Part shown: positions 1 to 5,524 of the stretch, in pieces
Position numbering within the stretch: position 1 is the stretch's first letter
Layout: each line of letters opens with the position of its first letter
Assembly (NCBI GenBank): GCA_964417925.1
Contig: CAYQJV010000039.1
Span: forward strand, 1 to 15,286
DNA: 15,286 nt
Reading direction: 5' to 3'
Source of the DNA: CAYQJV01 sp964417925
GTDB lineage: Bacteria; Hydrothermota; Tepidihabitantia; B3-TA06; CAYQJV01
Position numbers and translations under genes: made by a program
The notes under the pieces: generated by a model
Databases searched by the model: none
Told to the model about the DNA's origin: nothing
The model's input: only the letters and a program-made list of their open reading frames with translations

Positions 1-34
1 AGGGAATATATTGAAAAATCAGCCTCTCCGCCAA
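1..34 (-). CDS. Possible N-terminus of EcfT-like transporter membrane protein (partial)
   Basis: Only eleven codons lie inside the window. A TTG start at 34 reads M-A-E-R-L-I-F-Q-Y-I-P and leaves the window at the left edge. It is preceded by a near-perfect AGGAGG at about 8 nt spacing (43-48 on the + strand read as CCTCCT), which is the main reason to believe a gene starts here. The QYIP string resembles the opening of energy-coupling-factor transmembrane proteins (EcfT/CbiQ), which commonly begin with a GQYIPGDS-like motif. EcfT is the membrane scaffold of ECF vitamin and metal importers. The call rests on a very short stretch and could be coincidence. Confidence 0.35.
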   Translation of the reverse strand, partial: MAERLIFQYIP

Positions 35-84
35 TTATATAACCTCCTCTCATTCCTCTCACCTGTTTCAATTTTTTCATAAAA

Positions 85-100
85 TGACAATTTTTTGTCA
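85..100. promoter_or_regulatory. 16-bp dyad TGACAA-tttt-TTGTCA
   Basis: A perfect 6-bp inverted repeat with a 4-nt T spacer lies about 50 bp upstream of the leftward start at 34. Its position would suit an operator for that gene. On the minus strand the left arm also reads TTGTCA, close to a -35 box, but I see no convincing -10 at the right distance. The rest of 35-332 is AT-rich and without a credible gene. A sigma-70-like pair on the + strand (TTGATT 263-268, 17 nt, TATATG 286-291) is visible but has no intact gene to serve. Confidence 0.25.
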
Positions 101-332
101 CAGAGCGGACACAAGAATCCAGGGATTGATTTACAATGCATTTGGAAGTATAGCTTAAGAAAATCAGCAAAAAGTTTCTTTCAAATTACTTCTTATACTT
201 CTACACAACTTCAAGCCTAACCAAATATTATCTCACCTGTATATGAAACATAGGAAATTGACTTGATTTTCCCTTATCCTTACCATATATGTTTAATGAT
301 AAAATTCGACAAGAACAAAAGGAATTACATCT

Positions 333-599
333 ATGATGAAGTTGTGTGAGAGAGATAATAAGGTTGAAGCCAAAAAATATAGATATAGGCAGAAAAGGAT
401 CTGTATTAAAACTTCTTCAAATTTGAGGCTCTCATTTGCTCCTCATCTTCTTGAGAGCGGAATTGATTTAAGATATATTCAAGAGCTGTTAGGACATAAG
501 AGTTCAAAAACAAGAGAAATTTAAACTCATGCCAGCACAAAAAAATCTTTCTGTAATAAAAATCCACTTGATAGCTTATTAGCAGTAGGTGAAAAATGA
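333..599 (+). pseudogene. Tyrosine recombinase (XerC/D-like integrase) C-terminal remnant
   Basis: Translation of 420-524 matches the C-terminal catalytic block of Xer/phage-type integrases: LLESGIDLRYIQELLGHKSS is nearly identical to the family consensus. The copy is dead. The HTLRH block has decayed to N-L-R-L, so the His of HxxR is lost while its Arg survives. The codon that should encode the catalytic Tyr of the E-I-Y-T-H motif is TAA (522-524). In the same frame beyond this stop, T-H-A-S-T-K and K-N-P-L-D-S-L still follow, with an A-run frameshift between them (540-560) and a natural stop at 597-599. Nothing upstream of about 400 resembles the N-terminal SAM-like domain. It may be the relic of the enzyme that moved neighbouring DNA. 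Whether it was an integron-type IntI cannot be told, because the region carrying the IntI-specific insertion is missing. Confidence 0.8.
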
Positions 600-611
600 G
601 AATAAAAAGAA

Positions 612-617
612 TAATAT
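612..617 (+). promoter_or_regulatory. Weak candidate -10 box (TAATAT) for the ATPase gene
   Basis: TAATAT at 612-617 lies 17 nt downstream of GTGAAA (589-594, 4 of 6 match to TTGACA). Transcription would begin near 624 and place both dyads (636-700) in a leader of about 120 nt. The DNA is AT-rich, so chance matches are likely. Confidence 0.25.
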
Positions 618-635
618 GCAGTAGTCGCCCAGAGG

Positions 636-700
636 GAGGTATATGCGAACAGTTCGCATATACCTCTCATTTGGGAGCGTATCTGAACAGTTCGGATATG
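636..700 (+). promoter_or_regulatory. Two tandem dyad-symmetric hairpins sharing a GAACaGTTC core
   Basis: The first dyad is a perfect 15-bp inverted repeat around a single central A: GAGGTATATGCGAAC (636-650), A651, then the exact complement (652-666). The second (678-700, centre A689) has an 11-bp stem with two mismatches that would be G-U wobbles in RNA. The centres are 38 bp apart and both share GAACaGTTC. They lie between the recombinase relic and the ATPase start and could be a repressor-operator pair, leader RNA hairpins, or accessory recombinase-binding sites. The one-base spacing does not fit a Gram-positive LexA box (GAAC-N4-GTTC). Confidence 0.6.
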
Positions 701-705
701 AATGA

Positions 706-715
706 GTTAGTCGCC
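706..715 (+). other. Core-site-like GTTAGTCGCC (left cassette boundary, attI/attC R'-like)
   Basis: GTTAGTCGCC lies 26 bp before the ATPase start codon. Its exact reverse complement GGCGACTAAC occurs 9 nt after the gene's stop codon (2553-2562), and the match continues inward: GTTAGTCGCC-ATAAAAC against GTTAGTCGCC-GT-ATAAAAC. A related direct copy, GTAGTCGCC, lies at 621-629. In integrons the base pairs following the G of the core site belong to the incoming cassette and are complementary to the R'' box of that cassette's own attC, as seen here. The box departs from the GTTRRRY consensus at one position. Confidence 0.5.
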
Positions 716-2636
716 ATAAAACACATAGGAGGTGTTAAAGAATGAAAAAAATAGATTTTTTAGGCCAACCATCACTCGCTCGATTAAGAAAGGAGATTGT
801 AAATATATGCAATAGTTATAGTCATCCTTGGGACATATTGGCAGAATTGTGTCAGAATTCTGTGGACGCGATTTTGTTGTACAATCAAAGCTTTGGTGAT
901 ATGCACAAAAAAGATCATTATATAAAAATTCATATAAATGCTCGTGAAAGGTCTATCTACATTAAAGACTCAGGAATTGGTTTTTCTTCACAAAGGTTTA
1001 CTGAATTATTGGCTCCTAATGGTACAGATAAGGATGTGTTCCCTGATTTAATAGGAGAAAAGGGAGTGGGACTAACCTACACTATATTTATCTCAAACGA
1101 ATATACAATAAACACAAAATCGATAAATGCACACATAGAAGGTAGAATAAAAAATGCTTCTTTATGGAAAAACGGAAAGATAAATGATTTACCATGTTTT
1201 GAAGTGGTTACGTGGGAAGAAGATAGTTTCACTCCAGAAGAGACTTATACACAGATTTATATAAAGGATGTTGAAAAAATTTATCCAGATGATGAAGATA
1301 TTTTTTACCAAACTGTTGATATATTGGTGTATCTACTACGAACAAAAACTGCTATTGGTTGGCTTAAAGGCATTTTTGAAAATAGAAACTTAAATGTAAA
1401 GGTAGAACTGAAATTCTCTAACATTAACGGGGAAGAATTTTCGGTTGAAGTTCCCACAAAATATATGCTCCCACAAGAATTTGTTTCAAATATTGTTGAA
1501 TTGGGCAAGCTTCAAAGCGAGGCAGCATCTTTAGATGATAGACAAAAAGCGAAAAAATTGCAGGGTAAAGCTATAGTAAAACAAGGCTCTGAAATGCGAA
1601 GCGGAAGAAAAATCAATTTTTATGCATTTTTTGCACCAAGCAGGAATTTATGGGTAGATATTAGTGAAAAAAATAAATTAGTTATTAATATTAATGGAGA
1701 AAAGAAGTATCTTTATCAAGGTGGTATATACGTTGGAGTAAAAGGTATGCCAATAGGGGTAGTAATAGAACCACCAGTTACTGGTTATGCTGGATACTGG
1801 CCTAACTTTTACATTATACTCGAAGATGATAGTATTACAATGGATGTGGGTAGGAAATCAATTCCAGGAAGAACCAAAGGAATTTTGAAAGAAATTGCTA
1901 AAAACATATTCCAAGAATTTATACCATTTATAAAATATACAACTGTAGATCCTGCAGTAATTGCAGGGACTCTTGCAACTATTCAACAATACGAAAAACA
2001 GAAAGAATTTGAAAATCTTCAAAAATTACCTGACATACAGATTGACAAGATAAATTATCTAAAACATCCCGATGGTCAAGAAGCGGGAGTAGTTGCATTA
2101 TTCCATGAATTGGTTGCCTCAGGCCTTTTAAAAGGGTATTACACTCTGAAAACAGGGTACAAACAAACTTATGATTTGTGGGGTATATACAGAATTAAAA
2201 AAGAATATGTCAGTAATAAATTCCATCATTTAGCCAATGAGTACGGAATAATAGAGACCCCAATAATAATAGAATTTAAATATAGAGCTGAAGACATTCT
2301 CAATGATTTTGAGAAAAACATTAAATATTTCACGGACATCGATCTAATCGTGTGTTGGGATTTAGATGAAACTAAATTTGCAAAACAACGTGTAAGCGTT
2401 GAGCCATTAACTAAAAATGATACCTTCTTTTATGGGAGCAATTATAAGCTTATATGGTCGGGAGCATATAACTTGGGAACTGCAAGTGAAAAGCCTGTAT
2501 TATCATTAAGAAAATTTATACAGGATTATGTGACAAATCAATAGTTTTATACGGCGACTAACAGCGGAGATACAACGACGGTACTTCGCACCGTCGCTCA
2601 AATTTCTCTTCGGGAAACTTCGTATGTTCCCAAACG
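707..2636 (+). mobile_element. Putative integron-type gene cassette carrying the ATPase-nuclease gene
   Basis: The unit runs from the T after the G of the left core site to the G of the right core site GTTATACGCC. It has the hallmarks of a cassette: a single gene filling almost the whole unit, a start shortly after the core site, and a 93-bp structured recombination site starting 9 nt after the stop codon. A second unit begins directly afterwards. No functional integrase is in the window, only a dead tyrosine-recombinase remnant upstream. The alternative is a small element with terminal inverted repeats and no transposase. Confidence 0.42.
742..2544 (+). CDS. GHKL (Hsp90/MutL-type) ATPase fused to a putative PD-(D/E)XK nuclease domain
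   Basis: This 600-aa protein has an N-terminal Bergerat-fold ATPase. The N-box is ELCQNSVDA (35-43, with E35 and N39), the G1 motif DSGIGF (76-81) and the G2 motif GEKGVGLTYT (105-114). The middle (about 150-410) is alpha/beta and I do not recognise it. A short charged helix (about 413-428) leads into a C-terminal domain with a PD-(D/E)XK-like pattern: E456 in a helix, D478 in TYDLWG, and E511-x-K513 in IIIEFKY, then the beta strand DLIVCWDLDE (534-543). I infer an ATP-gated nuclease, possibly DNA-directed and defensive. The start is clear, with AGGAGG (727-732) 9 nt before ATG. The gene stands alone and is bracketed by the cassette boundaries. The ATPase call is firm; the nuclease call is inference from motif spacing and strand pattern. 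Confidence 0.85.
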   Translation: MKKIDFLGQPSLARLRKEIVNICNSYSHPWDILAELCQNSVDAILLYNQSFGDMHKKDHYIKIHINARERSIYIKDSGIGFSSQRFTELLAPNGTDKDVFPDLIGEKGVGLTYTIFISNEYTINTKSINAHIEGRIKNASLWKNGKINDLPCFEVVTWEEDSFTPEETYTQIYIKDVEKIYPDDEDIFYQTVDILVYLLRTKTAIGWLKGIFENRNLNVKVELKFSNINGEEFSVEVPTKYMLPQEFVSNIVELGKLQSEAASLDDRQKAKKLQGKAIVKQGSEMRSGRKINFYAFFAPSRNLWVDISEKNKLVININGEKKYLYQGGIYVGVKGMPIGVVIEPPVTGYAGYWPNFYIILEDDSITMDVGRKSIPGRTKGILKEIAKNIFQEFIPFIKYTTVDPAVIAGTLATIQQYEKQKEFENLQKLPDIQIDKINYLKHPDGQEAGVVALFHELVASGLLKGYYTLKTGYKQTYDLWGIYRIKKEYVSNKFHHLANEYGIIETPIIIEFKYRAEDILNDFEKNIKYFTDIDLIVCWDLDETKFAKQRVSVEPLTKNDTFFYGSNYKLIWSGAYNLGTASEKPVLSLRKFIQDYVTNQ

Positions 2637-2645
2637 TTATACGCC
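2553..2645 (+). repeat. attC-like imperfect inverted-repeat site
   Basis: The 93-bp element begins GGCGACTAACAGCGG and ends AACGTTATACGCC. The outer arms pair as GGCG--TAAC with GTTA--CGCC, leaving two unpaired bases, as in attC sites whose outer boxes differ after cassette exchange. Inside, CGACGGT (2576-2582) pairs with ACCGTCG around a 7-nt loop, and a second hairpin is formed by AAATTTC and GAAACTT. Length falls in the usual attC range (about 57-141 bp). The deviation from RYYYAAC at one position and the lack of a functional integrase keep this tentative. It could also serve as the transcription end of the ATPase gene. Confidence 0.5.
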
Positions 2646-2670
2646 ATGTCAAACAAAAGGGTGGTGAAAT

Positions 2671-2838
2671 ATGAAAAAAACAAAACGAGATGACTCAATA
2701 AAAATTCTTGTGGTGTTTTATTCCAAGGATGGCCATACAAAGAGAGCCGCAGAGATTATTGCAAATACCATGAATGCTGACGTTGATAATCTGTTGGTTC
2801 GGGGTTCGAGTCCCTACGGGCCCACGTTTTATTTTTGA
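2671..2838 (+). pseudogene. Flavodoxin-like N-terminal fragment running into a tRNA remnant
   Basis: The reading frame starts with ATG 5 nt after GGGTGGTG and encodes 55 residues. The first 40 look like a genuine flavodoxin N-terminus: beta strand IKILVVFYS, then KDGHTKR as the FMN phosphate loop, then the helix AAEIIANTMNADVDN. After codon 40 (2790) the sequence ceases to be protein-like because it is the 3' end of a tRNA gene, and the frame stops by chance at 2836-2838. The gene starts 34 bp after the core site GTTATACGCC, as expected for the first gene of a second cassette-like unit. It has lost about two thirds of a normal flavodoxin and is unlikely to work. Confidence 0.7.
2791..2826 (+). 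tRNA. 3' end of a tRNA gene (T arm plus acceptor strand), att-site scar
   Basis: The T loop TTCGAGT (2805-2811) is flanked by CGGGG (2800-2804) and CCCTA (2812-2816), which pair at four of five positions if G-U is allowed. It is followed by a 7-nt acceptor strand CGGGCCC (2817-2823) and discriminator A (2824). The matching 5' acceptor strand GGGCCCG, the D arm and the anticodon arm are absent upstream, where flavodoxin coding sequence lies instead. No CCA is encoded. Such 3' tRNA fragments are what tyrosine-recombinase islands leave at the junction far from the intact tRNA. Isoacceptor identity cannot be read. Confidence 0.65.
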
Positions 2839-2989
2839 GGAATTCCTAGGAAAATAAGACTATCTGCCAAATCTACTACCCTATTTCACCACTATCATCC
2901 ACATCAATTTTTTCAAAAAATTAAAAATTTTTGGAAAAAGGAAGGCAAAAAAGGTGATGAACGAATTGGACCTACAGAAATCGTAATCT
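2839..2989. other. Intergenic, AT-rich, no clear gene or terminator
   Basis: This stretch separates the tRNA scar from the end of the leftward helicase-methylase-ATPase operon. It holds homopolymeric A and T runs (2907-2945) with an A/T-only hairpin, but no GC-rich stem followed by a T tail on either strand, so no confident intrinsic terminator can be placed. Confidence 0.4.
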
Positions 2990-5524
2990 TTATTCTATTT
3001 TCTCCTCTTCAACTTCTACCCCTGTCTGATTGAGTGTTTCCCGTACTTTATCTTCATACTCTGTTTTGGTTAATTTTCCGCCACGTGCAAACAATTCTAT
3101 TCTCAATTCTACATCTTGGAATTTCCTCCGTAAATACTGTGCCAGCCTTGCAATATCAGCTAATTTACCTGAAGGTACTTTTATTCTCAAGTGTAGAGAA
3201 CCATATCCTTCTTCAATTTCTTCTTTACCCAACTTTTCTTCTACACCTTCTGCTATAGCAAATTTTCCCTTAGTAACTTCTTCTTGCGGTGTCGATACCT
3301 CCTCTTTTTGTTTTTCGCATAAATCTGCATGAATCAATACTTCTTCCTCTGAAAGTTGGGGAGTACACTCTTGCTTGAAATAGGAGCATACAACTTCATT
3401 ATCCCTTACATAGCCTAACCCAAAAAGTCCCTCTTTTACCCCTATTCTTATGCCGTATATTATCGCCTCTTCTGATATTAATCTTAATTCGCCCGGGGTT
3501 TTATAAAAAGCCTCTAAAATTTCCCTGATTCTTATCCACTTTCTATTTTTAAGATATTTTTCATTTATAGCAAAGTGCGAAAGTTTCTCAAGAATTTCAT
3601 GTTCACTTCTTAATCTGTCATAAACTTCTAAATCAATACTTAACTTTCCGCCTATAGGCATCCCTAGATCGATAATTTTGACATCCGCTTTGGAAGAAGG
3701 TATGTATAGTAATCTATAGTAAGATCTCACCATTCTTAAAGCATCCTCTTTATATCTCTTGATATTCTCTGTAATAATTCTTTTTTTTGTATCACTAAGC
3801 AATAAGTGCTCCATATTTTTATATAGATCCTTCCATGCAATAAATTCTTTGATAAAAGTTCTAAAATTAACTTCTTCTGACTCCTTGGGACACAGGAAAA
3901 ACAATGTATTTCTATATACACGGGGTCTTTCTCCATAATTATATAGAAATTCTTTCACCTTCTCCGGGTCTTTTAACACTACCAGCTTCAAATCTTTTGA
4001 ATCTGGTACATCTGATGGATTGGATGGCCAAATAAAAATTTTAAATTTCTGTCTTGAAAAAGAATTATGTAATATATTTTCCTCTTCGGATAAGATCTCC
4101 GTATCTCCTATAGATTCGGTTTTCTCTACTATTTTTTTCTTCAAATTCGGCTCTGTATTGAAATATAAACCTTCATCAGCCAGATAAAATAATTTTTCTC
4201 TCAGTTTATTAATAGTTGTATCAATTATACTACTAGGTAAACCACAATCTACTGAGGAAATCTTAATTTCTTGAATGGTCCCACCCCTTTCCGGACCTCC
4301 TGAGAATGATAACATAAAAATCGTAGTGGCTGTACTAGTGCCAAGGCTATAAGGTCTGTATGAATCTCCCAACTCTTTATCTACTTTTTTAGCACCTGAG
4401 TCCGGTGATATAATATCATGAGCAATGACTGCATCATATTCTGGACCTATGTATTTAAGTAATTCTCGTCTAATATCTGAGTCAGCCAAATCGAAATCGC
4501 CTAATCTTATATAGGGTCTCTGTGTATTTTGAAGATTAAAAACTACAAGTGATAGAAGCCTTAAGACACCTCTGGTTCTTTGAAAATTTGGGATAGAGCC
4601 CCATCTTTTGTAAAGTACAGAAATAACTTCAGGTTGAAATGGATAACTTTTAAGGAATTGTTCTCTATATGAATAACTTTCGTCTTCGGGGATAAGACCT
4701 TCTTTTGTGGCGTAATCTACAAATTCATTCACTACCTTTTCGGCTTCCTTTTCATCAACATAGCTAAAAAGTCTCTGTTTTATAACCATCTCAATTTCCT
4801 CATCTCGCACAGGGGTATAGACTTTTTCTATTCTTCCAAATACTTTCTGGAGTTGCTGAAAGATTCTCTCGGCAGTTTCATCGAAATGCTCCAAGGAACT
4901 TGAGGCCAAAGTAACTACCATTAAAGAATCCCCAAGAGCAGAAACAGCTCCAGATAACTCTTGTAAAAATACTAGAGTCTGTGCGGCTAAATTGGAATCC
5001 CCAATTTTTACACCTGCAGCCTTGGTGGCATATGACAGGATTTCGTCCATTAAGACTATTAGCGGTCGGTGATTAACAAGGAGTTCGATAATTCGAGCTT
5101 TACCTGGAGATATATCCCCTTTTAGTTTTGAGACAGACCCTGAAAGTTGGCTCTCTATCTCTTCCCAAAGTTTTGTAGTTCTTGGATCAAGAGCCAGTCC
5201 ATCCAGAACTACGACATTAGTATTCCACTCTTTTGCTTTATGATAAAGAGCAATTAGCCCATGAGTTTTACCGCCTCCGAAAGGTGTTTGTAGCTGAATT
5301 ACGGAATCTCCACCCTGACCCTTAATTCTTTTAAATGCAACATCAATTAAATTTTTCAATCCCGCTGTTAAGTATGTTTTTCTAAAAAACACATCTGGGT
5401 TACCGTATTCTTTGGGAGCCTGTCCTTTATAAACTCTCCATAAATCAGCAGCAAACACGTCCATCTCAAGTTTTCCCTGTCTAATATCTTTATGGGGCCT
5501 TGCTATGGCGACAAAGGGTTTCAT
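2990..5524 (-). CDS. hmaC: DUF499-family ATPase of the helicase-methylase-ATPase defence operon
   Basis: This large P-loop ATPase (844 aa from ATG) has the opening typical of DUF499 proteins. The Walker A motif is TPFGGGKTHG (about 80-89) and the Walker B motif is PLIVLMDEI (about 154-162), followed by a sensor-like strand LMVVTLASSS. The C-terminal third holds a run of charged residues (about 740-770) and a final small domain. ATG at 5524 is preferred to TTG at 5527 because GGGAGG lies 8 nt from the ATG, which shares one base with the methylase TGA stop. That overlap implies translational coupling. DUF499 genes are repeatedly found beside DUF1156 methylases and helicases in defence islands; the molecular role is probably NTP-driven action on DNA or control of the partner enzymes. 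The family is clear; the symbol follows the Hma naming from memory. Confidence 0.85.
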   Translation of the reverse strand: MKPFVAIARPHKDIRQGKLEMDVFAADLWRVYKGQAPKEYGNPDVFFRKTYLTAGLKNLIDVAFKRIKGQGGDSVIQLQTPFGGGKTHGLIALYHKAKEWNTNVVVLDGLALDPRTTKLWEEIESQLSGSVSKLKGDISPGKARIIELLVNHRPLIVLMDEILSYATKAAGVKIGDSNLAAQTLVFLQELSGAVSALGDSLMVVTLASSSLEHFDETAERIFQQLQKVFGRIEKVYTPVRDEEIEMVIKQRLFSYVDEKEAEKVVNEFVDYATKEGLIPEDESYSYREQFLKSYPFQPEVISVLYKRWGSIPNFQRTRGVLRLLSLVVFNLQNTQRPYIRLGDFDLADSDIRRELLKYIGPEYDAVIAHDIISPDSGAKKVDKELGDSYRPYSLGTSTATTIFMLSFSGGPERGGTIQEIKISSVDCGLPSSIIDTTINKLREKLFYLADEGLYFNTEPNLKKKIVEKTESIGDTEILSEEENILHNSFSRQKFKIFIWPSNPSDVPDSKDLKLVVLKDPEKVKEFLYNYGERPRVYRNTLFFLCPKESEEVNFRTFIKEFIAWKDLYKNMEHLLLSDTKKRIITENIKRYKEDALRMVRSYYRLLYIPSSKADVKIIDLGMPIGGKLSIDLEVYDRLRSEHEILEKLSHFAINEKYLKNRKWIRIREILEAFYKTPGELRLISEEAIIYGIRIGVKEGLFGLGYVRDNEVVCSYFKQECTPQLSEEEVLIHADLCEKQKEEVSTPQEEVTKGKFAIAEGVEEKLGKEEIEEGYGSLHLRIKVPSGKLADIARLAQYLRRKFQDVELRIELFARGGKLTKTEYEDKVRETLNQTGVEVEEEKIE

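Noticed and set aside
636..666. LexA/SOS box
   Set aside because: GAAC and GTTC are separated by one base, not the four of the Gram-positive SOS box.
2558..2740. Minus-strand open frame of 60 codons
   Set aside because: It runs through the attC-like hairpins and antisense to the flavodoxin fragment, has no ribosome binding site and no recognisable protein features.
2791..2826. Complete tRNA gene
   Set aside because: The 5' acceptor strand, D arm and anticodon arm are absent; upstream sequence is flavodoxin coding.
2956..2985. Short plus-strand frame beginning at the ATG after AAAAAAGGTG
   Set aside because: Only nine codons before a stop and no upstream promoter; it is too short to support.
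3030..3332. Plus-strand open frames opposite the end of the DUF499 gene
   Set aside because: Composition is typical of antisense to a Glu/Lys-rich protein (Ser, Leu and Phe rich), with no start signal; the minus-strand gene is clearly real.
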